From positions 124,001 through 188,000 of the forward strand of contig NZ_LQIK01000029.1 of the NCBI RefSeq assembly GCF_001499855.1: a stretch of 64,000 nucleotides of DNA, written 5' to 3'. This DNA comes from Mycobacterium sp. GA-0227b (GTDB lineage Bacteria > Actinomycetota > Actinomycetes > Mycobacteriales > Mycobacteriaceae). The notes beneath the pieces were generated by a model. That model did no database searches. It saw only the letters and a program-made list of their open reading frames with translations, and was not told the origin of the DNA. This document shows, piece after piece, positions 19,701 through 28,275 of the stretch. Both the position numbers and the translations under genes were made by a program. Each line of letters opens with the position of its first letter. Position 1 is the stretch's first letter.

Positions 19701-21220
19701 CCGACCGCCACGTCTGCGGCCGAAAGCGCCTGCGGCGCATGCGTAGCGATGACAGCGACGGTGCGTCCCTCACCCTGTAGCGCGATGACGGCGCCCAGCA
19801 GCGCGGCGTCGACGGGACCGTCGAGCGGATACAGCTCGTCGAAAGATGGTCGTAGGTCGTCGAGTTCGTCGCTCTGCACCGAGATCAGTTCGGCGCCTGC
19901 TCGACGAACTTCGCCGAGCACACTCGCGGCCAATGGGTGATGCACGTGCCGAACCAGCACCTCGGCCGTCGCGGCACCATTGGCGCTGCCGTTGTTGCGC
20001 AAAGGTGCGCGTTGCCAACCGACGCCCAAGTCGCCCCGCTCCAGGCTCTCGCGAGCCCACTGCCACGCCGCGGCCCGGTCGCGATCGGAGATGCCGCGCA
20101 GCCGACCGATTCGCAGTTCGCCGGTCAGCAGGATTTGAGGATCGAGGACGACGGCGTCGACGCGGTCGAGGCGCCGAATCGCTTGCGGATCGAGCGCGAT
20201 GATGTTGTGGTTGTCCGCCAGTCCGCGGCCAAGGGCGGAGGCGAACCCTTCGCGGGCGTTACGCGCGGCTTTGGGTGTGGAGACCACCGCTGCGGTAGCG
20301 GCGGTGTTGAGGTTGCGGCTGAAGAGGCCCACGGCGGCCGCGGCCAGTCCCTGCGCCATGCCGGTGCGGTCAGCGTGGCGCTCGACGGGGCCGGGCGGCG
20401 CGGGACGGGGGCGCTGGGGACGCGCACCGGCATCGGGATCATCCGCATAGGGTGCGATCGCCGGTTCCTGACGTTCCCAGGCGCGGGAGCCGGCCAGCGC
20501 CTCCCCAACCTGGTAGAGGTGCCGGACCGTCTCGACGGCCAACGAGGTCGGTGCCTCTGTCACGGTGTACACCGTCGCGGCGGCGAGCGCGATGGCGGTG
20601 TCGGCCGCGCTGCGGCCGAGTCGTTGTTCGACGACTTCCCGCAGGCGCGGCTGATAGTCCACGAGCGTGACCGCGGCCACGAGACCGGCGGGCAACGCCG
20701 GCCACATCAACGCCCGGCCGGCAACCGCGGTACACAGACCAACGCCATTCGCGGTGGCCGCGATGACCTTGCCGGCCAACACGATGCCGTCGGCGGGCAG
20801 CTCGGTGGGCAGGTCGGCGTCGGCCCCGACCCCGCGCTCGACCTCGGCGACCAATCCGCACAGCCGCTCCATCGCCGGCCCATCGTCGGAGACGGTGACG
20901 ACCACCCGGGACAGGGCATGGTTCAAGCCGACGGTGCGCACCCCGTCCTCGGCGCGGATGGCATTGAGCACTGCTTTACCGAGCGCCTTGCCGTTGTCAC
21001 CGTCCAGGCCGCGAAGTTCGATCCAGCATCGGTCGCCGTTGCGCCAACACCGCCGGCTCGGCCGGCCTCCGGCGAGCTCTTTGACGGCGGCTCCGAGTGC
21101 AGTCAGCGCTTCGGGCGACGGCAGCGCGCCGGCAAGGTTACGCGCGGATCCGGCCGCCAACCCGATCGGCGCGGTGACGACTGTCGTGGCGCTTTCGACC
21201 AACCTTCCGAGAAGACTCAC
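16766..21220 (-). CDS. ctpI: CtpI-type giant cation-transporting P-type ATPase
   Basis: This 1484-residue membrane ATPase is far longer than the usual 700-900. The active phosphorylation loop is D931-KTGT, with TGES at 774-777, the hinge GDGAND at 1187-1192 and a PEGMP motif in the membrane, which points to a P2-like ion pump and not a CPx heavy-metal pump. The N-terminal third includes a degenerate second head: VVLDPQILLTG sits where DKTGT would be, and VAVIATHAPQALSAADVAVG mimics the hinge region. Size and organisation match M. tuberculosis CtpI (about 1630 residues). The transported ion is unknown; Ca or Mg have been suggested for relatives. It overlaps the upstream gene by four bases (ATGA). 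Confidence 0.88.
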   Translation of the reverse strand: MSLLGRLVESATTVVTAPIGLAAGSARNLAGALPSPEALTALGAAVKELAGGRPSRRCWRNGDRCWIELRGLDGDNGKALGKAVLNAIRAEDGVRTVGLNHALSRVVVTVSDDGPAMERLCGLVAEVERGVGADADLPTELPADGIVLAGKVIAATANGVGLCTAVAGRALMWPALPAGLVAAVTLVDYQPRLREVVEQRLGRSAADTAIALAAATVYTVTEAPTSLAVETVRHLYQVGEALAGSRAWERQEPAIAPYADDPDAGARPQRPRPAPPGPVERHADRTGMAQGLAAAAVGLFSRNLNTAATAAVVSTPKAARNAREGFASALGRGLADNHNIIALDPQAIRRLDRVDAVVLDPQILLTGELRIGRLRGISDRDRAAAWQWARESLERGDLGVGWQRAPLRNNGSANGAATAEVLVRHVHHPLAASVLGEVRRAGAELISVQSDELDDLRPSFDELYPLDGPVDAALLGAVIALQGEGRTVAVIATHAPQALSAADVAVGLIPDDGPPPWHADLLAPDLDAVWRVMHALPAARRASKRGVELATSASMLGALLMIPGVRGRGPGPVTAGAAAGLTTGLLLARGALNDQTPTPATVYEWHAMSPDEVRDTLPQPKREAAQRKSRVASAASTSANVIPLVAGPPLRLARDLTVSLRQELSDPLTPILAVGSAASALLGSPVDAILVGSVLAGNSLLAASQQVRAERLLSRLLAVQVPPARLVTDDGYETIDAAQLRPGDLIEVRPGEVVPADARIVEATDAELDESSLTGESLPVPKRAAATPGATLAERSCMLHGSTTVVAGTAVALVTAVGDQTQASRAVHVQSAEKSAVGLQAQLRDLTDRALPLSLAGGALVSGLGLLRMVPLRRAVASGVAVAVAAVPEGMPLVATLAQQTAARRLTRAGVLVRTPRSVEALGRIDVVCFDKTGTLSENRLRVTQVHHADGVTREQVLDCAAHATPAKNGHRHEHATDAAVVEAAGDQYRPDPDATYLPFRSGRPFSASLIDSELSIKGAPEVVLAACTGLDPKAKRTVHQMAGSGLRVIAVARRSLTKQQAQRARRSDEALIDLCDKGLQFVGLLGLSDTPRAESASLLAALQKQDVGVRLITGDHPVTATAIAAELGMPVTADQVISGGDWEALSRRGQERAVRDGLVFARMTPEHKVQVVQTLERIGQVCAMVGDGANDAAAIRAATVGIGVASRGSDPARTAADVMLLDGRIGSLLDALDEGRQLWRRVQAAVSVLLGGNAGEVAFSIVGSALTGRSPLNTRQLLLVNMMTDALPAAALAVSPARPNGENGHGPNHAAIWRTVAIRGTTTAAAATSAWLMGGFIVAPRRASTVALVALVTTQLGQTLIDSHSPLVVATAVGSLATLGALISTPGVSQVLGCTPLGPLGWTQALGTAGVATAAAGCAPWVLRRVQSSISTTPTRHSTAYSSRSGIANKPETTVNGSEEVFTPVVDTPPTVRTSSVQTSNTP

Positions 21221-21669
21221 TTCTTGGTCGTGCGACGCGCCGCCGTCGCCTTCTTTGTCGGGCGCGACCGACGGGTGTTCGACTTGGTGGCCCTGCGGGT
21301 GCTCGTCTTCGAAGCAGCCGAGGTTTTACGCGGGCCACCTGACGAGGACGGAACTGAGCGCAGCACCGGTTCGGCGTCGCCGGAATCGCCGGCGCGTTGC
21401 GAAAGCTGATGCAGCACAAGTGCGGTTCCGCCGACCGTCAGCAGTACCGGCCACTCGACCAGTCCGACGGCGCCGATGGCCCCGATCGTGAGTGCCGCCG
21501 CTGCAGAAGACCGGCTGCCGTTGTCGAGGCCCGTTCGGACCCCGGACGCCGCGCCCTGCAGCGCGCCGACTGCACCGCTGATGGCGGCACCGCCGATCGC
21601 TCCCGCCGCCGCAGTCGTCACATCAGCCGTCTTGGTCACTGCTCGGGTGGCCGCGGAAACGATGTTCAT
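21217..21669 (-). CDS. small membrane protein with histone-like Lys/Arg-rich tail, coupled to ctpI
   Basis: A 150-residue protein. Its N-terminal half is Ala/Gly-rich and helical (AAGAIGGAAISGAVGALQGA), then a hydrophobic segment LVEWPVLLTVGGTALVLH is followed by a tail of about 45 residues made of Lys, Arg, Thr, Ser and Ala, ending KKATAARRTTKK. The tail resembles those of mycobacterial HupB-like or histone H1-like proteins. The stop overlaps the ctpI start, so the two are translationally coupled. Possible roles are anchoring or regulating the ATPase, or tethering nucleic acid or anionic lipid at the membrane. I recognise no named family. Confidence 0.72.
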   Translation of the reverse strand: MNIVSAATRAVTKTADVTTAAAGAIGGAAISGAVGALQGAASGVRTGLDNGSRSSAAAALTIGAIGAVGLVEWPVLLTVGGTALVLHQLSQRAGDSGDAEPVLRSVPSSSGGPRKTSAASKTSTRRATKSNTRRSRPTKKATAARRTTKK

Positions 21670-21811
21670 CGGAACTCCTCGCGCTCGTTAACCCTTAGTC
21701 AATTACCCGTAAGTAGGCGTTATACACCGCTTGGGTGAACACAGAAGAGCGTGAAAAGGCCGGGCCTATGGCTCAGGCGTCGGCGCGCGAGGCGTCGGTG
21801 TCCAAGGTGCG

Positions 21812-22678
21812 TCAGCTGTGACGGGCGAGGAAGTCGACGACCGCGTCGGCGAACAGGTCGTTGCGGTCGCCGGCGACCATATGCCCGGCCCCGCCGACGT
21901 CGACGAACTCGACCGCGGGGAAGCGGGCGAGGAACTCGTCGGCGCGCTCCTGGGTGACGAGATCGCTCATCTGGCCTCGCACCAGGAGCATCGGAATGCC
22001 GTTGCGCAGAATTGTTTCGACCGCGGTGTGCATCCTGTCGACCTCGGTCACCTCGATCGGGGGCAGCGCCGCGGTGCCGTCGATGAACTTCGGGTCCCAA
22101 TGCCAATACCAGCGACCGTCGCGCTCGCGCAGGTTGGTGCGAAGCCCGTCGAGATCGGTTGGTCGGGGTCGGTGCGGGTTGTACTGCTGGATCATGTCGG
22201 CGACCTCATCAAGCGACGCGAACCCCGAGGTCATCCGTTCGGCCATGAAATCGTGGATGCGCGACGCGCCGGACTCGTTCATGTCCGGCACGATGTCGAC
22301 GAGCACGATCGCCCGCACGGCGCCCGGTACGAGTTCGCCGGCGAGCAGCATCGCAGTGAATCCACCGAGCGAAGCACCGACGATGACGGGCCGATCGGGC
22401 AGCCGTCGGAGCACTTCGAGGACGTCCTCGGCGAAAGTGGTGACGCGGTAGTCGCCGTCGGCCGACCAGTCCGACTCGCCGTGCCCGCGGAAGTCGACAG
22501 TGACTGCCTGCCAACCGCGTTCGGCCACCGCGGCCGCCGCCCGGCCCCAGGATCGTCTCGTCTGACCGCCGCCGTGCAGGAAGACGGCCGCCGGCGCATC
22601 GGGGTCGCCGAGACGGTCGGCGACGATCGTCACCCCGTCGGCGCCGACGACGCGCAACACGTCGGGAGACGGCTTCAC
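21812..22678 (-). CDS. alpha/beta hydrolase
   Basis: A 288-residue alpha/beta hydrolase of the BphD/epoxide-hydrolase-like group. It has the oxyanion [21 protein letters not shown], the nucleophile serine in GASLGG (about 100), an aspartate in VRGQMSDLV, and the histidine in [12 protein letters not shown]. It starts at GTG 22678, overlapping the TetR stop by four bases (GTGA), so it forms a regulator-enzyme operon. The substrate is unknown. The divergent lipid-catabolic operon suggests an ester or acyl-CoA-derived compound. Confidence 0.88.
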   Translation of the reverse strand: MKPSPDVLRVVGADGVTIVADRLGDPDAPAAVFLHGGGQTRRSWGRAAAAVAERGWQAVTVDFRGHGESDWSADGDYRVTTFAEDVLEVLRRLPDRPVIVGASLGGFTAMLLAGELVPGAVRAIVLVDIVPDMNESGASRIHDFMAERMTSGFASLDEVADMIQQYNPHRPRPTDLDGLRTNLRERDGRWYWHWDPKFIDGTAALPPIEVTEVDRMHTAVETILRNGIPMLLVRGQMSDLVTQERADEFLARFPAVEFVDVGGAGHMVAGDRNDLFADAVVDFLARHS

Positions 22679-23247
22679 AGCGCAGCACCCGCGATGACAG
22701 TCCGGGTGATGGTCTCGGCTCGGCTCCGACGGAACGAGCGGCCCTCGCTGAGGATCCCGTAGACGATGCCGCCGACGATGGCGTCGGCCGCCGCTTGCGA
22801 GGTGGCGGGATCAAGGCCGTCGGCCGCCAGCCGCGCATTGACGCTCTCGTGCAAGGGTGCGCTGAAACCGACTTGCATACGCGCCTTGATGTCCTCGTGC
22901 TCCATGGCCGCCACGGTGAGGATTCGCAGCATGGCGTTCCCCCGTTCGGTGGTGAGTGTCGCCGCCAGTCGGCCGGACCACCGAGTGAGGTCGGCGATGA
23001 GATCGTCGGTACGGTCAACGGGCCGCAGGATCTTGTCGGCGTCTTCGAGCAGGACATCGGCGACCAGCGCCGGTCGGCTGGGCCACCAGCGGTAGATCGT
23101 CTGTTTCCCGACGCCCGCGCGCGCGGCGACGGCCTCGATGCTCAAACCGTCGAATCCGCGCTCGAGCAGGATCTCCTTCGTGGCGGTGACGATCGCCAGC
23201 CGCGACTTCTCGTTGCGACGGCGGGGAGCGCTCACAGGGGTGGTCAT
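22675..23247 (-). CDS. TetR-family transcriptional regulator
   Basis: A 190-residue regulator. Its helix-turn-helix spans about 30-65 ([21 protein letters not shown]), the canonical TetR pattern, followed by a TetR_C-like ligand domain. It is divergent from the operon at 23351-28229, with a perfect 17-base palindrome at 23308-23324 in the gap. It very likely represses itself plus hydrolase and the opposite operon. The ligand is probably an acyl-CoA or related lipid intermediate, by context. Confidence 0.92.
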   Translation of the reverse strand: MTTPVSAPRRRNEKSRLAIVTATKEILLERGFDGLSIEAVAARAGVGKQTIYRWWPSRPALVADVLLEDADKILRPVDRTDDLIADLTRWSGRLAATLTTERGNAMLRILTVAAMEHEDIKARMQVGFSAPLHESVNARLAADGLDPATSQAAADAIVGGIVYGILSEGRSFRRSRAETITRTVIAGAAL

Positions 23248-23307
23248 TGCCTACTCCGCATCTGACGGCTTTACAGATGGTGACAGCAACACCTAGTCTT
23301 GGCAAGA

Positions 23308-23324
23308 CGAGACGGTCCGTCTCG
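23308..23324. promoter_or_regulatory. palindromic operator, probable TetR site
   Basis: CGAGACGGTCCGTCTCG is a perfect palindrome of 8-base arms around one central T, in the 103-bp gap between the TetR gene and the divergent SDR gene. GAGACGG/CCGTCTC half-sites are typical of TetR-family operators in mycobacteria. Confidence 0.75.
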
Positions 23325-23350
23325 CTACTTTCGGATAGAGCGAGAAGTGG

Positions 23351-24352
23351 ATGAAGAAGCTCGTGATCGGTGCCAGCGGATTCCTGGGCTCGCACGTCAC
23401 CAAGCAGTTGGTCGCGCGCGGGGACGACGTGCGCGTGTTGATCCGAGCGACCAGTTCGACGCGGGGTATCGACGAGCTCCCGGTCGAGATTCGCCACGGC
23501 GACATCTTCGACCTCGAGAGCGTGCGTGAGGCGATGCGTGGCTGCGACGTCGTGTACTACTGCGTGGTCGACGCCCGCCCCTGGCTGCTCGATCCGACAC
23601 CGCTGTGGCGCACCAACGTCGATGGACTACGCGGCGTGCTCGATGTCGCCGTCGAGGCCGACCTGGAGCGCTTCGTGTTCACCAGTTCGATCGGCACGAT
23701 CGGGCGGTCGAAGGACGGGCTCGCCGATGAGGCCACCGCGCACAACTGGCTCGACATCGGCGGGGACTACATTCGCAGCCGGGTGCAGGCCGAGCGAATG
23801 GTGCTGCGCTACAGCGCCGAGAACGGGCTGCCGGCCGTCGCGATGTGCGTGGCGAACACCTTCGGTCCCGGTGACTGGGTACCGACGCCGCATGGCGCGC
23901 TGCTGTCCGCGGCCGTGCACGGCAAGATGCCGTTCTACATCGACGGTTACGAGGCCGAGGTGGTCGGCATCGAGGACGCCGCCCGTGCCCTTGTACTGGC
24001 GGGGGAGAGAGGCCGCGTCGGCGAGCGGTACATCGTCTCCGAACGCTGGATGAGCACCCGCGAGGTGCACGAAATCGGCTGTACGGCAGTGGGTGTGACG
24101 CCGCCTCGGCGGCGGGTACCGATCCCGGTCATGGCCGCGGCCAGCTACCCGAACAGCTGGATTGCCAAGCTCCGCGGACATGACACCAAGCTGACCCCAC
24201 TGAACATCCGGTTGATGCACATCATGACCCCGCTGAATCATGCAAAGGCGGTCCACGAACTCGGCTGGAACCCGTCGCCCACCTCTGATGCGATCGTCGC
24301 CGCGGCCCGCTTCTTCGTCGAAACGCGTCGCACGAGCAGGGCGGCCCGATGA
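23351..24352 (+). CDS. extended SDR, NAD-dependent epimerase/dehydratase-like
   Basis: A 333-residue extended SDR beginning MKKLVIGASGFLGSHV, with the GxxGxxG cofactor motif at 7-13 and FTSSIGTIG in the strand before the active site. The expected YxxxK reads DYIRSR, so the usual lysine is replaced by arginine unless the register differs. It resembles 3-beta-hydroxysteroid or dihydroflavonol reductase-like enzymes. It is the first gene of a four-gene operon and overlaps the next by four bases (ATGA). It probably oxidises or reduces a hydroxyl in a sterol-like or branched lipid. The substrate is unknown. Confidence 0.85.
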   Translation: MKKLVIGASGFLGSHVTKQLVARGDDVRVLIRATSSTRGIDELPVEIRHGDIFDLESVREAMRGCDVVYYCVVDARPWLLDPTPLWRTNVDGLRGVLDVAVEADLERFVFTSSIGTIGRSKDGLADEATAHNWLDIGGDYIRSRVQAERMVLRYSAENGLPAVAMCVANTFGPGDWVPTPHGALLSAAVHGKMPFYIDGYEAEVVGIEDAARALVLAGERGRVGERYIVSERWMSTREVHEIGCTAVGVTPPRRRVPIPVMAAASYPNSWIAKLRGHDTKLTPLNIRLMHIMTPLNHAKAVHELGWNPSPTSDAIVAAARFFVETRRTSRAAR

Positions 24353-26562
24353 CCCTGGCGCTCACCCCCGAACAACGCGAGCTCAGCGCCTCGGTCGGCC
24401 AGTTCGCCGCGCGCCGGGCTCCGATAGCCGCCACGCGCGAGGCTTTCGATCTGCTGGCGCAAGGCCACCTTCCGCCGTGGTGGGAGGAATTCTGTGCCAG
24501 CGGTTTTCACGCCGTGCACCTACCGGAGCGCTACGGAGGTCAGGGCGGCGAGCTGATCGACGCGGCCTGTGTGCTCGAGGCGGCGGGCAAGGCGTCGTTG
24601 CCCGGCCCGCTGTTGCCCACGGTGACGACGGGCGCGGTCGTATCGCTCGCCGAACAGTCGCCGTCGGCCGAAGCGCTTCTGAGGTGTCTGGCCGGGGGCG
24701 TAGCGGCTGTGGTGGTGCTGCCACGGGACTCGCAGTTCACCGCCGGCCGCGACGGCGACCGGTGGCTGATCTCCGGCGGCTCGGGCTTGGCGTCCGGAAT
24801 ATGCTCTGCTGCGACCGCTTTGGTGTGTGCTGTCACCGAGGACGGGGACACGATCTGGGCCGCCGTCGATACAGCGCACCCGGCCGTCGTGGTCGAATCC
24901 GTCGCTGGTACCGACCTGTTGACCGACCTCGGCATGATGCGCCTCGCCGAATATCCGGTCGAGCGCGCCGAAGTTCTGCACGGCATCGACGCCGGGCGGG
25001 CCGAATACCTCGCCACCGCGCTGACCGCGAGCATGGCCGCGGGAATTGCACAGTGGTGCGTGGAAGCCGCGACCGCACACCTGCGCACCCGCGAGCAGTT
25101 CGGCAAGCTCATCGGAACGTTCCAGGCGCTCCAGCACAACGCGGCGATGCTGTTGGTCAACAGCGAGTTGGCCAGCGCCGCAACGTGGGACGCCGTTCGG
25201 GCGGCAGGCGAACCGCTCGACCAGCATCGGATGGCCGCGGCCGGCGCAGCACTGATGGCGGTTGCGCCGTGCCCGGACCTCGCGCTCGACACGCTGACCA
25301 TGTTCGGCGCGATCGGTTTCACGTGGGAGCATGACCTGCATCTGTACTGGCGGCGTGCCACCAGCCTGGCCGCGTCGATCGGACCGAGAAGCCGCTGGGC
25401 CCGGCGACTCGGCGAGGTGACCACGACGCAGCAGCGCGACTTCTCGGTCGACCTGGGCGATGCCGAATCGCAGTTCCGGGCCAGTGTTGCCGCGGCGCTG
25501 GACGCGGCCGCCGCCTTGCGCAATGACAGCCCGGGACGCCAGGGCGACTACGAGCACTTCGCCGCCGGGCCGCAACGGACGGCGATCGCCGAGGCGGGGC
25601 TGATCGCTCCGCACTGGCCGCCGCCGTGGGGCATCGACGCCAGCCCGCTTCAGCAACTGATCATCGACGAGGAATTCGGCAAGCGCCCCGCCATGGTGCG
25701 TCCGTCCCTGAGCATCGCCGAGTGGATCCTGCCGTCACTGATCAAGGCCGGGTCAAAAGCTCTGCAGGAGCGGCTCATTCCCGCAACCCAGCGGGGAGAA
25801 CTCGCATGGTGCCAGCTGTTCAGCGAGCCCGGAGCGGGTTCGGACCTCGCCGCGCTGTCGACGCGGGCGACCAAGGTCGACGGCGGCTGGCGTGTCAACG
25901 GACACAAGATCTGGACGTCGTCGGCACATCGGGCGGACTTCGGAGCGCTGTTGGCCCGAACAGATCCCGCCGCCGCCAAGCACCGCGGAATCGGCTACTT
26001 CATCGTGGACATGCGGTCGGAGGGTATCGAGGTCCAGCCGATCAAACAGGCCAGCGGCGAGCAGGAGTTCAACGAAGTCTTTCTCGACGACGTGTTCGTG
26101 CCCGACGAGATGCTGCTCGGCGAACCCACCGGGGGATGGGCGCTGGCCATCGCCACGATGGCCGAGGAGCGCTCGGCCATCAGTGGCTACGTCCAGTACG
26201 ACCGGGCGGCACCCCTGCGTCGGCTCGCCGCAGAAGAGGAGCACGACGACGTTGTGCGTGAACTCGGCGAGCTGGACGCCTACGCCAACGCGATCAAGGC
26301 GCTGGGCGTGCGGGAAACCATACGGTTGCTCGAAGGGCAGGGCTCCGGGCCGGCCTCCAGTATCGCCAAGGTCGCGATGAACGTACTTCTGCGCCGGACA
26401 TTTGCGGCCACGCTGGGGTCGACGGGCCGGCTCGCGATGGCCATCGACTCCGACGTTGTGCAGCCTTATCTACGCGTGCCCGCGGAGTTGATCGGCGGAG
26501 GCACCAAGGAAATCCAGCTGAACATCATCGCTCAGATGATTCTCGGTCTTCCGCGCAAGTAA
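24349..26562 (+). CDS. fused double acyl-CoA dehydrogenase (FadE)
   Basis: This 737-residue protein is about twice the usual 380-residue acyl-CoA dehydrogenase. Residues about 1-350 form one module (TPEQRELSASVGQFAARRA, then AATAHLRTREQFGKLIGTFQALQHNAA). Residues about 370-737 form the second, with WCQLFSEPGAGSDLA, NGHKIWTSSAH and a C-terminal GGGTKEIQLNIIAQMILGLP. Such tandem fusions occur in mycobacteria (FadE34-type) and act like the alpha2beta2 sterol side-chain dehydrogenases in one chain. The first module lacks a clear TEPGAGSD loop and may be structural. FAD is expected in the active site at the module interface. It is coupled to the upstream SDR. Confidence 0.92.
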   Translation: MTLALTPEQRELSASVGQFAARRAPIAATREAFDLLAQGHLPPWWEEFCASGFHAVHLPERYGGQGGELIDAACVLEAAGKASLPGPLLPTVTTGAVVSLAEQSPSAEALLRCLAGGVAAVVVLPRDSQFTAGRDGDRWLISGGSGLASGICSAATALVCAVTEDGDTIWAAVDTAHPAVVVESVAGTDLLTDLGMMRLAEYPVERAEVLHGIDAGRAEYLATALTASMAAGIAQWCVEAATAHLRTREQFGKLIGTFQALQHNAAMLLVNSELASAATWDAVRAAGEPLDQHRMAAAGAALMAVAPCPDLALDTLTMFGAIGFTWEHDLHLYWRRATSLAASIGPRSRWARRLGEVTTTQQRDFSVDLGDAESQFRASVAAALDAAAALRNDSPGRQGDYEHFAAGPQRTAIAEAGLIAPHWPPPWGIDASPLQQLIIDEEFGKRPAMVRPSLSIAEWILPSLIKAGSKALQERLIPATQRGELAWCQLFSEPGAGSDLAALSTRATKVDGGWRVNGHKIWTSSAHRADFGALLARTDPAAAKHRGIGYFIVDMRSEGIEVQPIKQASGEQEFNEVFLDDVFVPDEMLLGEPTGGWALAIATMAEERSAISGYVQYDRAAPLRRLAAEEEHDDVVRELGELDAYANAIKALGVRETIRLLEGQGSGPASSIAKVAMNVLLRRTFAATLGSTGRLAMAIDSDVVQPYLRVPAELIGGGTKEIQLNIIAQMILGLPRK

Positions 26563-26580
26563 CCAATCGAAGGACAGCAC

Positions 26581-27801
26581 ATGGGATTACGCGGCGAAGC
26601 AGCGATCGTCGGATACGTCGAACTATCGCCGGAGCGGATGAACCAGGCCGCGGCAAGCGGTAGACCCGCGCCGTTCACCCTCGAGCAGTGGGCCGAACTC
26701 GGTGCCGCGGCACTGGCCGACGCCGGCCTGTCGGGTGAACTCGTCAACGGCATCGTCACCTCGCACCTGGCCGAGTCAGAGATCTTCGTGCCTTCGACCA
26801 TCGCCGAATACCTCGGGGTGGGAGCCAACTTCGCCGAGCTCGTGGACCTCGGCGGGGCCAGCGCCGCAGCCATGGTGTGGCGGGCGGCCGCTGCCGTCGA
26901 ACTCGGCATTTGTGACGTGGTGCTGTGTGCGCTGCCTGCCCGCTACATCACGCCGACGTCGGACAAGAAGCCGAAACCGTTGGTGGACGCCGTGTTCTTC
27001 GGGTCGTCGAGCAATCAGTACGGTTCCCCACAGGCCGAATTCGAGATCCCGTACGGCAATCTGGGACAGAACGGTCCATACGGCCAGGTCGCCACCCGCT
27101 ACGGCGCGGTGTACGGCTACGACGAGCGGGCGATGGCCAAGATCGTGGTGGACCAGCGGGTCAATGCCAACCACACCGACGGAGCGATCTGGAAGGACAA
27201 GCCGCTCACCGTCGATGACGTGCTCGCCAGCCCGGTGATCGCCGACCCGCTGCACATGCTCGAGATCGTCATGCCATGCGTCGGCGGCGCCGCGGTGGTG
27301 ATCGCCAACGCCGACGTCGCCAAGCGGGCCTGCAACCGGCCGGTGTGGGTCAAGGGCTTCGGCGAGCACGTGCCGTTCAAGACCCCGACGTACGCCGCTG
27401 ATCTGCTGCATACGCCGATCGTCGAAGCCGCTGAAACCGCCTTCGCGATGACCGGACTCACCCGCGACGACATGGACATGGTGTCGATCTACGACTGCTA
27501 CACGATCACGGTGCTGCTGTCGCTGGAGGATGCCGGCTTCTGTGACAAGGGCAAGGGCATGCAGTTCGTCGCCGACCACGACCTGACGTTCCGCGGCGAT
27601 TTCCCGCTCAACACCGCCGGCGGCCAACTCGGCTTCGGCCAGGCGGGATTGGCGGGTGGCATGCACCATGTCTGCGACGCCACCCGGCAGATCATGGGCC
27701 GAGCCGCCGCCGCGCAAGTCGCCGACTGCAACCGCGCGTTCGTGACGGGCAACGGCGGAATCCTGTCCGAACAGACCGCGCTGATCCTCGAAGGAGATTG
27801 A
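26581..27801 (+). CDS. thiolase-like lipid-transfer protein (Ltp type)
   Basis: A 406-residue thiolase-superfamily protein of the SCP-x/Ltp group, with GDVVL-type core strands (ICDVVLCALPARYIT), VWVKGFGEHVP, YDCYTITVLLSLEDAGFC and TAGGQLGFGQAGLAGGMHH. The classical thiolase nucleophile context is not evident, and the Y-D-x-x-T signature is like that of Ltp2 retro-aldolases. It starts 18 bp after the FadE stop and is followed by a DUF35 gene. In sterol side-chain degradation such Ltp/DUF35 pairs perform retro-aldol cleavage of a beta-hydroxyacyl-CoA. A similar role is inferred here. Confidence 0.88.
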   Translation: MGLRGEAAIVGYVELSPERMNQAAASGRPAPFTLEQWAELGAAALADAGLSGELVNGIVTSHLAESEIFVPSTIAEYLGVGANFAELVDLGGASAAAMVWRAAAAVELGICDVVLCALPARYITPTSDKKPKPLVDAVFFGSSSNQYGSPQAEFEIPYGNLGQNGPYGQVATRYGAVYGYDERAMAKIVVDQRVNANHTDGAIWKDKPLTVDDVLASPVIADPLHMLEIVMPCVGGAAVVIANADVAKRACNRPVWVKGFGEHVPFKTPTYAADLLHTPIVEAAETAFAMTGLTRDDMDMVSIYDCYTITVLLSLEDAGFCDKGKGMQFVADHDLTFRGDFPLNTAGGQLGFGQAGLAGGMHHVCDATRQIMGRAAAAQVADCNRAFVTGNGGILSEQTALILEGD

Positions 27802-27806
27802 TAGCC

Positions 27807-28229
27807 ATGACCACCTTCGAAAGACCGATGCCGGTCAAAACGCCGACGACTGCGCCGTTTTGGGACGCGCTGAGGCGGCATCACATCGTGATCCAGTACT
27901 CGCCGTCAGCGGATGCCTACGTCTTCTATCCACGGGTGCGGGCGCCGCGCACGCTCGCCGATGACCTCGAGTGGCGCGAGATCTCCGGCACGGGCACGCT
28001 CTACACCTACACGGTGGCGCGCCGCCCGGTCGGGCCGCATTTCGCCGACGCGGTACCGCAACTGCTCGCGATCGTCGAATGGGATGAAGGACCACGCTTT
28101 TCGACCGAGCTTGTCAACGTCGACCCCGCGGACCTGAAGATCGGCATGCGGGTACGGCCGGTGTTCTGCGACTACCCGGAACACGACGTCACGATGCTGC
28201 GCTACGAGCCTGCCGAGCCGCCGCGCTGA
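27807..28229 (+). CDS. DUF35 OB-fold protein, partner of the Ltp-like thiolase
   Basis: A 140-residue protein from ATG 27807 with AAGGAG upstream; an in-frame TTG nine bases earlier is less likely. The C-terminal half has the DUF35 OB-fold pattern (GTGTLYTYTVARRPVGP, VPQLLAIVEWDEGPRFSTELV). The N-terminal zinc ribbon that normally carries CxxC pairs is degenerate (IQYSPSADAYVFYPRV). DUF35 proteins bind acyl-CoA and form complexes with Ltp-type thiolases. This is the last gene of the operon, followed by a hairpin. Confidence 0.85.
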   Translation: MTTFERPMPVKTPTTAPFWDALRRHHIVIQYSPSADAYVFYPRVRAPRTLADDLEWREISGTGTLYTYTVARRPVGPHFADAVPQLLAIVEWDEGPRFSTELVNVDPADLKIGMRVRPVFCDYPEHDVTMLRYEPAEPPR

Positions 28230-28275
28230 TGCGTTCAGAGGAGAGCTGCGCCAAGTGTGCGGCAGCTCCTACGGT

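Noticed and set aside
19937..21409. A 490-residue open frame opposite ctpI
   Set aside because: It is GC-driven shadow sequence with no recognisable domain and covers the intact ATPase coding strand.
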